Positions 15,477 through 24,724 of a stretch of DNA of 64,000 bases are shown in pieces. Location: contig CAYTTC010000007.1 in NCBI GenBank assembly GCA_964440525.1, positions 7,247 through 71,246 on the forward strand, written 5' to 3'. This DNA is from DASWJZ01 sp964440525 (GTDB lineage Bacteria; Pseudomonadota; Alphaproteobacteria; Rhizobiales; Afifellaceae). The notes under the pieces were generated by a model. It searched no databases. It was not told the DNA's origin and was given only the letters and a program-made list of their open reading frames with translations. The stretch's first letter is position 1. Each line of letters opens with the position of its first letter. Both the position numbers and the translations under genes were made by a program.

Positions 15477-15719
15477 ATGAAGGCAATGCAATTGCGTGAG
15501 GCCAAAGCGAAGTTTTCCGCGCTTGTTCAGGCTGCAGAGAAGGGCGAAACGACGATCGTGACCAAGAACGGTCGGCCGGCGGCGAGGATCGGACCGATTG
15601 AAGAGGCTGGCCATGCTCAGCCGGAAAATAAGCCGAACTTTGCTGACTGGCTGATGTCCATGCCTCATGACATCCCCATTCGCCGGAATCGCTCGCGCGC
15701 ACGCAGCGTGAAGTTTTGA
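15477..15719 (+). CDS. Phd/YefM-type antitoxin
   Basis: An 80-residue antitoxin. The N-terminal half (MQLREAKAKFSALVQAAEKGE, then TTIVTKNGRPAARIGPI) is the standard Phd/YefM DNA-binding dimer fold. The C-terminal half is charged and presumably folds on the toxin. It follows a perfect 30-base palindrome that it probably binds for autoregulation. The next gene, a PIN-domain toxin, starts at TTG inside the antitoxin stop codon. The pair sits between hutG and hutU, an unusual place that interrupts a metabolic operon. Confidence 0.9.
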   Translation: MKAMQLREAKAKFSALVQAAEKGETTIVTKNGRPAARIGPIEEAGHAQPENKPNFADWLMSMPHDIPIRRNRSRARSVKF

Positions 15720-16171
15720 GACAGTTTCTGCTCGACACCAGTGTGGTGTCTGCATTTGGACCGGGCAAACCGCCGACAGGCCCCTCGATCACCGCTTGGT
15801 TCAGGACGAACGCAGATCAATTGTTCATCTCCGCGGTGACGGTGATGGAAGTAGAAAGCGGTATCAGGCAGTTTGCCAGGACCGGCTCAACCCGTCGTCT
15901 TGCGGACCTCACTGCCTGGCTGGCTACGGTGATGGTGGACTTCCAGGATCGAGTGCTACCGTTTGAAGAGAAAGCCGCGATGACGGCCGGGCGTTTGGAG
16001 GCGGTCGCTTTGGCAAAAGGCCGACACCCGGGCCTGTCGGACATTGTCATCGCTGCGATCGGCGAGGTGCGCGGCATGACTATTCTCACGCAGAATCTTC
16101 GCCATTTCGAACCGCTTGAGGTTGCCTGCCTTAATCCGTTCAGGGAGCTGCCATCGGGACTGACCTCATGA
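15716..16171 (+). CDS. VapC-like PIN-domain toxin ribonuclease
   Basis: A 151-residue PIN-domain protein, predicted Mg-dependent RNase. Acidic residues of the active site are visible: Asp7 in LLDTSVVSA, Glu45/Glu47 in VTVMEVESGI and Asp109 in GLSDIVIAA, with a late TQNLRHF in place of the usual TRN-like segment. Translation probably starts at TTG 15716, which overlaps the antitoxin stop. Its own stop overlaps the hutU ATG (ATGA). Neutralisation by the upstream Phd-type antitoxin is expected. This coupling means that hutU translation may depend on reading through the toxin gene. Confidence 0.88.
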   Translation: MRQFLLDTSVVSAFGPGKPPTGPSITAWFRTNADQLFISAVTVMEVESGIRQFARTGSTRRLADLTAWLATVMVDFQDRVLPFEEKAAMTAGRLEAVALAKGRHPGLSDIVIAAIGEVRGMTILTQNLRHFEPLEVACLNPFRELPSGLTS

Positions 16172-17838
16172 CCCGCATCGACAACGACCGAAAAATCCGT
16201 GCTCCACGCGGCACCGAAATTTCCGCCAGATCATGGCTGACCGAGGCGCCGCTTCGCATGCTGATGAACAACCTCGACCCGGAAGTGGCGGAGCGGCCGG
16301 GCGAGCTCGTCGTCTATGGCGGCATCGGGCGCGCCGCGCGCGACTGGGAGAGCTTTGACCGCATCGTGGCGGCGCTGCGGCGACTTGAGTCGGATCAGAC
16401 TCTGCTCGTGCAGTCCGGCAAGCCTGTCGGCATTTTTCGCACGCATGCCGACGCGCCGCGCGTGCTGATCGCCAATTCCAACCTCGTGCCGCATTGGGCG
16501 ACCTGGGACCATTTTCACAAGCTCGATCGCCTCGGCCTCATGATGTACGGCCAGATGACGGCGGGCTCGTGGATCTATATCGGCAGCCAGGGCATCGTTC
16601 AGGGCACCTACGAGACCTTCGTCGAGATCGGCCGCCGGCACTATCAGGGCGATCTCTCGGGCCGTTGGATCCTGACCGCGGGGCTCGGCGGGATGGGTGG
16701 CGCACAGCCGCTGGCCGCCACCATGGCCGGCGCCTCCATGCTCGCCGTCGAATGCCAGCCGAGCCGCATCGAGATGCGGCTGAAAACCGGCTACCTCGAC
16801 AAGGAGGCGAAAGACCTCGACGAAGCGCTCGCCATGATCGAACGCTCCTGCCGGGAGAAAAAGCCTCTATCGGTTGGCGTTCTCGGCAACGCGGCGGAGT
16901 TTTTTCCCGAGCTCGTCCGCCGCGGCGTCCGACCCGACGTCGTCACCGATCAGACCTCGGCGCACGATCCACTGAACGGCTACCTGCCGAAGGGATGGAC
17001 GCTGGCCGAATGGTTTTCGCGGCGCGAAAGCGATCCGAAGGCGGTCGAGAGAGCGGCGAAGCACTCGATGGCCGAGCACGTGCGCGCCATGCTCGACTTC
17101 CACAGAATGGGCGTGCCGACGCTCGACTACGGCAACAATATTCGGCAGGTGGCGAAGGAGGAGGGGGTCGAGAACGCCTTCGATTTTCCCGGTTTCGTGC
17201 CGGCCTACATCCGCCCGCTCTTCTGCCGCGGCATCGGCCCTTTTCGCTGGGCGGCACTCTCCGGCGACCCGGAGGATATTTTTCGCACCGATGCCAAAGT
17301 GAAAGAACTGCTCCCTGACAACAAGCACCTGCATCATTGGCTCGACATGGCGAGGGCGCGCATAAAATTCCAGGGCCTGCCGGCGCGCATCTGCTGGGTC
17401 GGGCTTGGCGACCGCCACCGCCTCGGCCTCGCTTTCAATGAGATGGTGGCGAAGGGCGAACTGAAGGCGCCGGTCGTCATCGGCCGCGATCATCTCGATT
17501 CCGGCTCCGTCGCCAGTCCGAACCGTGAGACCGAGGCGATGCAGGACGGCTCCGACGCGGTGTCGGACTGGCCGCTTCTGAACGCGCTTCTGAACTGCGC
17601 GTCGGGCGCGACCTGGGTGTCGCTCCACCATGGAGGCGGCGTCGGCATGGGTTTTTCGCAGCATGCCGGCATGGTGATCGTGGCGGACGGCACGCCGGAA
17701 GCAGCGCGCCGCATCGAGCGCGTGCTGTGGAACGACCCTGCCTCCGGCGTCATGCGCCACGCTGATGCCGGCTACGAGATCGCGCTCGAAAGCGCACGCG
17801 AGCACGGACTCGATCTGCCGGGAATTTTCGGCGGCTAG
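16168..17838 (+). CDS. hutU: Urocanate hydratase
   Basis: Second step of histidine degradation: NAD-dependent hydration of urocanate to imidazolonepropionate. The 556-residue length is normal. Family blocks include RAARDWESFDRIVAALR, MYGQMTAGSWIYIGSQGIVQG, GLGGMGGAQPLAATMAGAS (NAD binding) and RICWVGLGDRHRLGLAFNE, with the conserved Cys of the active site in PLFCRGIGPFRW. The ATG overlaps the PIN toxin stop, not hutG as would be usual. The product feeds HutI. Confidence 0.96.
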   Translation: MTRIDNDRKIRAPRGTEISARSWLTEAPLRMLMNNLDPEVAERPGELVVYGGIGRAARDWESFDRIVAALRRLESDQTLLVQSGKPVGIFRTHADAPRVLIANSNLVPHWATWDHFHKLDRLGLMMYGQMTAGSWIYIGSQGIVQGTYETFVEIGRRHYQGDLSGRWILTAGLGGMGGAQPLAATMAGASMLAVECQPSRIEMRLKTGYLDKEAKDLDEALAMIERSCREKKPLSVGVLGNAAEFFPELVRRGVRPDVVTDQTSAHDPLNGYLPKGWTLAEWFSRRESDPKAVERAAKHSMAEHVRAMLDFHRMGVPTLDYGNNIRQVAKEEGVENAFDFPGFVPAYIRPLFCRGIGPFRWAALSGDPEDIFRTDAKVKELLPDNKHLHHWLDMARARIKFQGLPARICWVGLGDRHRLGLAFNEMVAKGELKAPVVIGRDHLDSGSVASPNRETEAMQDGSDAVSDWPLLNALLNCASGATWVSLHHGGGVGMGFSQHAGMVIVADGTPEAARRIERVLWNDPASGVMRHADAGYEIALESAREHGLDLPGIFGG

Positions 17839-17842
17839 CGAC

Positions 17843-19201
17843 GTGGCCGCGGCGCTCCATTTCGGCACCGGGCTCCTGCCCGAGGGGTGGCGCGAGAATG
17901 TCCGCATTCGGATCGACGCCGGCCGGATCGCGGCGATCGCCGCCGATGCGTCTGCCGAGGCTGGTGACGAGCGCCACGCGATTGGCGTCCCCGGCATGCT
18001 GAACCTCCATAGCCATGCTTTTCAGCGCGCGATGGCGGGGCTTGCAGAGTATGGGAGCGCCGGCCCGGACGATTTCTGGACCTGGCGGGAGGCGATGTAC
18101 CGGGTGGCGCTTTCCGTGACGCCCGACGATGTCGAGGCGATCGCCGCGCAGCTCTATGTCGAGATGCTGGAGGCCGGCTTCACGCGCGTCGGCGAGTTCC
18201 ACTATCTGCATCACGGTACGGATGGCGCGCCCTATGCCGATGTCGCGGAGATGGCGAACCGCATTCTCGCCGCGGCTTCCGCAACCGGGATCGGCATGAC
18301 GCTTCTTCCGGTCTTTTACGCGCATGGCGATTTTGGCGGCGCGCCTCCGACCGCAGGGCAGCGGCGTTTTCTCTCCGACATCGACGGTTTTTCGCGTCTC
18401 TTTGAGGCAAGCCGGCCTGCCGTCGCGAAGCTCGATGGCGGCAATATCGGGATCGCGCCGCACAGCCTGCGCGCTGTGACGCCCGCCGAGCTCGCGGCGC
18501 TGCTCCCCCTTTCTCCGGACGGGCCAATTCACATTCACGCCGCCGAACAGGTGCGCGAGGTCGAGGCCTGCCTCGCCTGGTCCGGAAAACGGCCGGTCGA
18601 ATGGCTCCTTAACAATGTGCCGGTCGACCCGCGCTGGTGCCTGATCCATGCGACCCACATGACGGAAGCGGAGACGGAGGCGCTTGCCGCGCGCGGCGCA
18701 ACGGCCGGCCTCTGCCCGATCACCGAGGGCAATCTTGGCGATGGCATCTTCAACGGCCGACTCTTCCTGGAGCGCGGAGGGAGTTTCGGAATCGGGACCG
18801 ATTCAAATGTCCTGGTCGATGTCGCAGCGGAGCTTCGCCAGCTCGAATACGCGCAGCGGCTTCGCGACCGCGCGCGGAACCGGATGGACGTCGACCGAAA
18901 ATCGACCGGACGCACGCTTTTCGAAAAGGCCGTGGAGGGGGGAACGCGGGCGCTTTGCGGCGGTGCCGCCGGATTCGCCGCCGGAGCGTCAGCCGACATT
19001 GTCTCGCTTCGGTCCGATCACATCATGCTCGAAGGCCGGACGGGGGATGGCATTCTCGATGCGTGGATCTTTGCCGCAAGAGACTCTTTGGTCGACGGCG
19101 TCTGGACCCGCGGCGTGAAACAGGTCGCGGAGGGCCGTCATCGCCATCGGGACAAAATCCGCGAGCGGTTCCGGAGTGTCATGCGACGGCTGGTCGGGTG
19201 A
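17843..19201 (+). CDS. hutF: Formimidoylglutamate deiminase
   Basis: Fourth step of the five-step pathway: converts N-formimidoyl-L-glutamate to N-formyl-L-glutamate and ammonia. This amidohydrolase (452 residues from GTG 17843, four bases after the hutU stop) shows the metal motif LNLHSHAFQRAMAGLAEY, the FHYLHH block, HIHAAEQVREVEACL and GTDSNVLVD. An in-frame ATG upstream would overlap hutU and add 26 unrelated residues, so I prefer the GTG. It works with HutG (14592-15416). It is last in the operon and convergent with the beta-galactosidase gene, 18 bases away. Confidence 0.93.
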   Translation: MAAALHFGTGLLPEGWRENVRIRIDAGRIAAIAADASAEAGDERHAIGVPGMLNLHSHAFQRAMAGLAEYGSAGPDDFWTWREAMYRVALSVTPDDVEAIAAQLYVEMLEAGFTRVGEFHYLHHGTDGAPYADVAEMANRILAAASATGIGMTLLPVFYAHGDFGGAPPTAGQRRFLSDIDGFSRLFEASRPAVAKLDGGNIGIAPHSLRAVTPAELAALLPLSPDGPIHIHAAEQVREVEACLAWSGKRPVEWLLNNVPVDPRWCLIHATHMTEAETEALAARGATAGLCPITEGNLGDGIFNGRLFLERGGSFGIGTDSNVLVDVAAELRQLEYAQRLRDRARNRMDVDRKSTGRTLFEKAVEGGTRALCGGAAGFAAGASADIVSLRSDHIMLEGRTGDGILDAWIFAARDSLVDGVWTRGVKQVAEGRHRHRDKIRERFRSVMRRLVG

Positions 19202-19219
19202 CCCCGTGGCTCAATCTCC

Positions 19220-21169
19220 CTACCGCGCGGGCGACCGCGCGGTCGCCACGCCGGCCGGGCCGATGCGACCGCCGTCGAGGCCGTAGGGGCGCCGAAAGCC
19301 AAGCGATTCGAGATCGTGCTCGTCGAGGCCGTAGTTGAAGACGAATGTCGTTTCGCCGACCCTTCGCGTCCTGACACCCTCCGGCAGGACCGTCGTCTTC
19401 AGCCCGGCGAATTGCGTCAGCCGGCGCGTGACCGTCCGATGCGCCTCGTCGTCGAGCAGGGCGGCCAGATAGAAGAATTTCTGCTGCCTGACGAGGACTG
19501 GCCAGCCGTCGTGGCTTTCTATGAGAATCGGAGCCCTGGTCTCGATCTTGTCGCGCCACTTGACGACATGGCCGCCGCCCTTGACCGGGACCGGCATGTC
19601 GTCCGCGAGCGTTTCGACGCGCACGACCTTCACCTCGCGAAGCGAGTCGGGGAGATCCGGCGGCAGGCTGGCGGGGATATGAAAATCCTTTGTCTTTGAG
19701 CCGGACCGCGGGCCGACGACGACGAGGGCGTCGGTGCGCGCGAGCGCTTTGCGGAGCGCGTCCGTCCAGGCAAACAGGGTTGGCACGAAGACGAGCTTGT
19801 AAGCCGAGAGATCGCTCGTTGCCGATGAGAGGATGTCGACGTCGAGGCCGAGTTTTCGCAATTGCCGATACTGTGCGGCGGCCGCCTGGAAATGGCTAAA
19901 GCCCTCCGCATGAGGCTGGATGGCCCATGCCCACGCGCTCTCGTAATCGTAGATGATTGCGCAGTCGGCTGGCTGGGCGGTGGGCGGCGTGTCCATCTTG
20001 TCGATTTCGGTTGCCACCTGCCGCGCCTCGGCCATCGCGGGAGCCGGCTGATTGTCCGGGCGAAGCAGCCCGGCATGCATTTGCTCCTGCGCGAAAGGAA
20101 GCTGGCGCCAGCGGAAATAGCAGACCGCCTCGGCGCCATGGGCGAACGCTTCCCATGACCAGAGCCTCACCATGCCGGGGAGGGGGTCGGCGTTGAAAGC
20201 CGCCCAATTCACCGGGCCGGGCTGCTGCTCCATGATCCAGAAGCGGCCCTTGCCGACGCTCCGGTAGAGGTCGTGATGAAAGGCCTGCAGATCCGGGTCG
20301 CCCTGATGGGCGTAGCGGGCTTTTCGGTCCGGCGATGCGCGCCCACCGACGTGGCCGAGCGGGTAAGAATCCCAGCTCGCGAAATCGAGATCCCGGCCGA
20401 TCTTGAAATGGTCGAAGGCGGTCATGCGGGGCATGTAATTGGTGGCGATCGGCACGTTCGGCGTGATCGTCCGCAAGACGTCCACCTGCACCTTGTTGAA
20501 GGCGATGACCTGGTCTGAGGAATAGCGGCGGAAATCCATCCAATGCGTCGGGCTTGCCTCCGCCGGGGTCAGATTGGGGAGCTCGATCTGGTCGAAATCG
20601 GCATAGTCCATCGACCAAAAGACATTGCCCCAGGCGGTGTTCAGCGCCTCGATCGCTTCGTACTTCGCCTTGAGCCAGGCGCGGAAGCCCACGAGCGCGG
20701 CGTGCGAATAGGAAAGCGTCGTATCGTGGCATCCATATTCGTTGTCGATCTGCCAGGCGGAAAGCCCGGGATGATCCTTCACCCCCGTCGCGATGATCGT
20801 CGCGATGCGGGCGCACTCCTCTCGGTATCCGACATGGGAGAAGCAATAGTGCCGGCGCGAGCCGAATTTTCTCACATGGCCTTCGTCGTCGACCTGCAGC
20901 ATATCGGGCATCTTGTCGACGAGCCAGCGCGGCGGCGTGGCGGTCGGCGTCCCGACGACGACCTTCAGACCGCACGCATGCAGGATATCCATCACCTGCC
21001 GCAGCCAATTGAGCTCAATATGCTTCGGCCTCGGCTCTATGCGGCTCCAGGCGAATTCCCCGATCCGCACATAGGTGATGCCGGTTTCGGCCATCCTCTG
21101 GGCGTCGGGTTCCCAAAGCCGCTCCGGCCACTGTTCCGGATAGTAGCAGACCCCCAATGCCGGCTTCAT
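19220..21169 (-). CDS. Beta-galactosidase, glycoside hydrolase family 42
   Basis: A 649-residue GH42 enzyme hydrolysing terminal beta-D-galactosides. The N-terminal TIM barrel begins LGVCYYPEQWPERLWEPDA. The acid/base Glu144 is in AWQIDNEYG and the nucleophile Glu314 in WIMEQQPGPVNW. A trimerisation domain and a small beta C-terminal domain follow. ATG 21169 follows GGGGGAG at 3-4 bases. An upstream in-frame ATG at 21250 adds 27 residues without family similarity. No signal peptide is seen, so it should be cytoplasmic and act on imported oligosaccharides. No sugar transporter lies next to it. The decayed LacI-type regulator about 8 kb away could once have belonged to a sugar locus, but that is speculation. 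Confidence 0.92.
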   Translation of the reverse strand: MKPALGVCYYPEQWPERLWEPDAQRMAETGITYVRIGEFAWSRIEPRPKHIELNWLRQVMDILHACGLKVVVGTPTATPPRWLVDKMPDMLQVDDEGHVRKFGSRRHYCFSHVGYREECARIATIIATGVKDHPGLSAWQIDNEYGCHDTTLSYSHAALVGFRAWLKAKYEAIEALNTAWGNVFWSMDYADFDQIELPNLTPAEASPTHWMDFRRYSSDQVIAFNKVQVDVLRTITPNVPIATNYMPRMTAFDHFKIGRDLDFASWDSYPLGHVGGRASPDRKARYAHQGDPDLQAFHHDLYRSVGKGRFWIMEQQPGPVNWAAFNADPLPGMVRLWSWEAFAHGAEAVCYFRWRQLPFAQEQMHAGLLRPDNQPAPAMAEARQVATEIDKMDTPPTAQPADCAIIYDYESAWAWAIQPHAEGFSHFQAAAAQYRQLRKLGLDVDILSSATSDLSAYKLVFVPTLFAWTDALRKALARTDALVVVGPRSGSKTKDFHIPASLPPDLPDSLREVKVVRVETLADDMPVPVKGGGHVVKWRDKIETRAPILIESHDGWPVLVRQQKFFYLAALLDDEAHRTVTRRLTQFAGLKTTVLPEGVRTRRVGETTFVFNYGLDEHDLESLGFRRPYGLDGGRIGPAGVATARSPAR

Positions 21170-21414
21170 TGGCTCCCCCGCACCACGGCCTGGCAGTGCC
21201 TCGGCCTCCGAGCACTGCATGGCCGACGCTCCCATTTTCGCGGAAAGCACTCAAGCCCATCGGCGCGTGCTTGCGTAAACGAAATTCGAAAACGGCCTCC
21301 GCTCGGATAGGAACGCTCGCTACGGGCACGTGCGCTCGGGCAAGAGGTCATTCTCGGTTCCACGCGGATCGGAAGATGGCGTAAGCTTGGCCGAGAGGAG
21401 TCGGAACGCCGCGC

Positions 21415-22620
21415 ATGCCCAAGTTTCGATATCGAGCGCTCGATGCATCCGGCCAGATGGTGGCCGGTGTGATCGAGGCTGCATCCACCGCGGCGGTGGT
21501 GCCCGAACTCGAGAAGATCGCGTTCCTGCCGATCGAGATCAAGGACGAGAGCGAACCTGCCGGATTTTCGCTGCGAAAGCTTTTCTCGCGCGGCCCGACG
21601 CGCGAGGAGATCAGCGGCATATCCGAAGATTTGGCGACGCTCATCAAGGGCGGCGTGACGCTCGACCGGGCGCTTCTCATCCTGTCGGAAACGGGCGTGC
21701 GGCCCGCCGTCGCACTCCTCATGCACGATCTGCACCGCGAAATATCGGCCGGGCACAGCCTGGCGGAGGCCGTCTCGACCCATCCGGAACTGTTTCCCAA
21801 GACCTACGCGAAGATGGTGGAGGTGGCTGAGGTCGCCGGAACGCTCGACGAAACACTGCGGGTGATCGCCCATGAACGGCGTCGCGGCGAAAATCTACGG
21901 GGTCGGATTTCTTCGGCGCTCGCCTATCCGGCCTTCCTCATTGTGGCCGCCGTGGGTGTTCTCATCTTTGTGCTCGTCGCAATCATCCCGGAATTCGAGC
22001 GCGCGCTGGCCGGCTTCCAGGACGAAAACGCGCAGCCCTTCATCTTCGGGCTTTCAAGGACGGTCCGGGCCAACAGCGATCTCTTCGGCCTAGGCGCAAT
22101 CCTTGCGCTCTCGGCGATTTTCCTCGCTACCCGCAGCCGCGCGACAAGAGGCTTTTTCATGCGGTTGATCGCCCGGATACCGGGGATCCGGGAGCTCGTG
22201 CGCCACGAACAGACGGTGGTTTTTTGCGCGACCCTGAGCACGTTGACGCATAGCGGCGTGGATATCTCGACGGGATTGAGGTTAATCCGGGATTTAATGC
22301 GGGACGCACGGTCGGCCGAAAAGATCGACCGCGTCGTCGCCAGCGTCCGCCAGGGGCACCGGTTGAGCGAAGCGCTCCTTGACGTGAACATACTTCCGCC
22401 CTACGCGGTCCACATGCTGCGAGTGGGTGAGGAATCGGGCGAACTCGATTCGGCGGCGATGCGGATTGCGGGCTTTTACGAGGTCCGGCTCGATCGCTCG
22501 CTCACCCGCCTGACAAGCATCTTGGGACCGGCCATAATAATTTTGGTGAGCGCCCTGATCGCTTGGCTTATTATTTCGGTGATCACGGCGTTGCTGAGCG
22601 TGAACGAATTATTGATATGA
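21415..22620 (+). CDS. gspF: Type II secretion inner membrane protein GspF
   Basis: A 401-residue polytopic protein of the type II secretion platform that links the ATPase GspE to the pseudopilus. The N-terminus MPKFRYRALDASGQMVAGV is characteristic. Two repeated GspF domains follow (EDLATLIKGGVTLDRALLIL and FCATLSTLTHSGVDISTGLRL), with membrane segments near residues 165-190, 220-240 and 365-395. It is first in gspF-G-H-I-J-K-L-M. In most systems gspE precedes gspF, but here gspE is inverted 6.5 kb downstream. The stop overlaps the gspG start. Confidence 0.93.
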   Translation: MPKFRYRALDASGQMVAGVIEAASTAAVVPELEKIAFLPIEIKDESEPAGFSLRKLFSRGPTREEISGISEDLATLIKGGVTLDRALLILSETGVRPAVALLMHDLHREISAGHSLAEAVSTHPELFPKTYAKMVEVAEVAGTLDETLRVIAHERRRGENLRGRISSALAYPAFLIVAAVGVLIFVLVAIIPEFERALAGFQDENAQPFIFGLSRTVRANSDLFGLGAILALSAIFLATRSRATRGFFMRLIARIPGIRELVRHEQTVVFCATLSTLTHSGVDISTGLRLIRDLMRDARSAEKIDRVVASVRQGHRLSEALLDVNILPPYAVHMLRVGEESGELDSAAMRIAGFYEVRLDRSLTRLTSILGPAIIILVSALIAWLIISVITALLSVNELLI

Positions 22621-23084
22621 CCAAACTCGCGTGCCTGACGGCTGGCTGGCGCCGTCCAACCATCCTGGCGAAGAGAGACCGCAACGGTGGCTTCACGCTC
22701 GTGGAGCTGTTGGTCGTGCTGGTGATCCTCAGCCTGATCATGGGCCTCGTCGCGCCGCGTGTCCTCGGCTACCTGTCCGACGCGCGCGTCCGCTCCGCCA
22801 AGCTGCAGATCGATTCGCTCAGCGCCGCGCTCGATCTCTTTTACCTTGATGCGGGGAGGTATCCTTCGCAGTCCGAAGGACTCACGGTCCTCGTCAAGCG
22901 TCCGCCGAGCATCGACAACTGGAACGGTCCCTATCTGAAGCAGACGGCGCTGCCAGCCGATCCCTGGGGCCATCCCTACGAATATCGGGTTCCCGGCCAG
23001 AACGCCCCTTATTTGATCGTATCCCTGGGTTCGGATGGTCGCGAGGGCGGGTCCGACGATGCCGGCGACATCATCAGCAGGTGA
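22617..23084 (+). CDS. gspG: Major pseudopilin GspG
   Basis: A 155-residue major pseudopilin. The prepilin site is NGGFTLVELLVVLVILSLI, with cleavage after Gly25, Phe at +1 and Glu at +5. The C-terminus holds the typical DPWGHPYEYRVPGQ calcium-loop region and LGSDGREGG. The ATG overlaps the gspF stop (ATGA). The in-frame ATG further upstream lies inside gspF. It should be processed by the prepilin peptidase at 32151-32726 and polymerise into the pseudopilus. Confidence 0.95.
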   Translation: MTKLACLTAGWRRPTILAKRDRNGGFTLVELLVVLVILSLIMGLVAPRVLGYLSDARVRSAKLQIDSLSAALDLFYLDAGRYPSQSEGLTVLVKRPPSIDNWNGPYLKQTALPADPWGHPYEYRVPGQNAPYLIVSLGSDGREGGSDDAGDIISR

Positions 23085-23541
23085 TCGCGGTCGCGGCGAT
23101 CGCGGTTTCGCGCTCTACGAGCTCATTCTCGCGCTCGCAATTCTTGGAATGGTCGCGGCCGTCGTGGTGCCGCGCCTGGCGCGCGCACCGGGACCGGTCG
23201 AGATCAGAATCGCCGCCGAGGAAATAGCGGCGCTGTTGCGCAGCGACCGGAACATGGCGCTGCGTCTCCGCGCCCCCGTCGTCTCGCATGTCGACGTCAC
23301 GGATGGGGTGGTTCGCGCCGGAGCGGGCGGGCAGGTCGTGCAAATTCCGCGCGGCATCAAGATCGAGTTCGTCCAATCGAGCCGTGTGCTGGCGAGCGAC
23401 GGTAGAGGGATCAGGTTTCTCCCGGACGGAGGGTCCTCGGGCGGCGTTCTGACTCTCAGCCGACAGGATTTCTCCTATCGGATCTCGGTCAACTGGCTGA
23501 CCGCCGGCGTTCGCGTCGCACGGGCCGAGTCGGGCGGATGA
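23059..23541 (+). CDS. gspH: Minor pseudopilin GspH-like
   Basis: A 160-residue minor pseudopilin with cleavage site DRGFALYELILALAILGMV: Gly16 at -1, Phe at +1, Glu at +5. The soluble domain is a beta-rich GspH fold (VEIRIAAEEIAALLRSDRNMALRLRAPV). It overlaps the end of gspG by 26 bases when started at ATG 23059; ATG 23035 is an alternative. It follows gspG as in other type II clusters. Confidence 0.82.
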   Translation: MPATSSAGDRGRGDRGFALYELILALAILGMVAAVVVPRLARAPGPVEIRIAAEEIAALLRSDRNMALRLRAPVVSHVDVTDGVVRAGAGGQVVQIPRGIKIEFVQSSRVLASDGRGIRFLPDGGSSGGVLTLSRQDFSYRISVNWLTAGVRVARAESGG

Positions 23542-24005
23542 CTAGGGCGAGGAATTTCCGCGAAGGTGCAGCGGCCGTGGGCCGCTTCGTTGGCGCCTGT
23601 CTCGTTTCGCCTCGAGCTGCAGCAAAGAGAGGGCGGCGAGACGCGGGGTTCACATTGATCGAGATGCTGATCGCGGTGGCAGTTCTGGCGGTGCTGGTCG
23701 GCATCGTCCCTCGCAGCTTCGTTTTCGCCCGCTCGATCATCGATCATTCGCGCGATTGGATGGGCGCGCGCCTTGTCGCCGAGGCGGTGCTCAACGACGA
23801 ACTGGTGGGACCGAAGCTTCAACCCGGCGGCCGGGGCGGTCTCATCGATGGCCGCCGGTGGAAGGCTACCCTGCGGCGACACACTGCCATGGGCACGCCC
23901 GTCCTTGAGACTGGCCGCATGCTGCTTGACGTGCGGATCGAGGTTGAGGTGGCTGCCGGCAGGACTCTCGAGATCGAGACGATGCGCATCGGTGGGGCGC
24001 GATGA
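23538..24005 (+). CDS. gspI: Minor pseudopilin GspI-like
   Basis: A 155-residue minor pseudopilin. The prepilin motif DAGFTLIEMLIAVAVLAVLVG has Gly37 at -1 and Glu at +5. The 37-residue leader is unusually long, so an internal start (for example GTG nearer the motif) is possible. The ATG overlaps the gspH stop and the end overlaps gspJ, as in a tightly coupled operon. Assignment to GspI is by order and size rather than strong motifs. Confidence 0.75.
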   Translation: MTRARNFREGAAAVGRFVGACLVSPRAAAKRGRRDAGFTLIEMLIAVAVLAVLVGIVPRSFVFARSIIDHSRDWMGARLVAEAVLNDELVGPKLQPGGRGGLIDGRRWKATLRRHTAMGTPVLETGRMLLDVRIEVEVAAGRTLEIETMRIGGAR

Positions 24006-24724
24006 CGCCGGCAAATTCCGATAGGCAGGCGGGGTTCGCGCTCGTCGAGTCGATCGCCGTGCTTGCGCTGAGCGGACTCGTACTGGTCACGCTTCTGCTC
24101 GCAACCGACCTCGTCAGCCGCAATTCCGCCGCCGCCGCTCGAAGCGCCAACGCCATCGAAACGCTGGCGACGGGCCTCGCGGCAATTCGGCGGGACCTTG
24201 AAGGTGCGCGCTTTATTCGGGTCGGCGCTGCCCCCGAAGACCCGGTTCTCTTCTCCGGCAAGGCGCAAGCAGTGGCCGTCGCCGTTGCAGACGACCGCTC
24301 CGGCGTGGCAGTTGGCGAAAGCCTCGTCTTGATCGCGGCGCGCTATGAGGGCGGACGCGGCGTGCTTGTCAGGTCTTCGGCGCGATTGCTGCCCGGGACC
24401 TCCGGATTTGGCGCGGCGGAATTTACCAACCAGGCGGTCCTCGTCTCGGGTCCCTGGAAATACCGGTTTTCCTACGCCGACCTCGAAGCGGGAGCGGAAC
24501 GCTGGCGCGGCACGTGGACCGCGACGAGCCGCATGCCCGCCGCCATTCGTCTCGAGGTTCTGGACGATTCCGGGCGGCGCGTGCTTACGCCGCTCACCGT
24601 CCGCGTGCACATCGATTCCGGTGGCTGTGCCGAGGCGGCGCGCACCGACTGCGCGGCGGATGAACAGCAGGCGGAAGAACAGAATATTTCGGAGGAAGGC
24701 GTTGTCCCGCCCGTCGAAGAGTGA
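24002..24724 (+). CDS. gspJ: Minor pseudopilin GspJ-like
   Basis: A 240-residue minor pseudopilin with site RQAGFALVESIAVLALSGLVL: Gly11 at -1, Glu at +5. The soluble part contains AIRRDLEGARFIRV, which fits the GspJ family (LRRDLxQ-like helix after the N-terminal helix). It overlaps gspI by four bases, and its last 23 bases overlap gspK. In studied systems GspI-J-K form the tip of the pseudopilus. Confidence 0.8.
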   Translation: MTPANSDRQAGFALVESIAVLALSGLVLVTLLLATDLVSRNSAAAARSANAIETLATGLAAIRRDLEGARFIRVGAAPEDPVLFSGKAQAVAVAVADDRSGVAVGESLVLIAARYEGGRGVLVRSSARLLPGTSGFGAAEFTNQAVLVSGPWKYRFSYADLEAGAERWRGTWTATSRMPAAIRLEVLDDSGRRVLTPLTVRVHIDSGGCAEAARTDCAADEQQAEEQNISEEGVVPPVEE

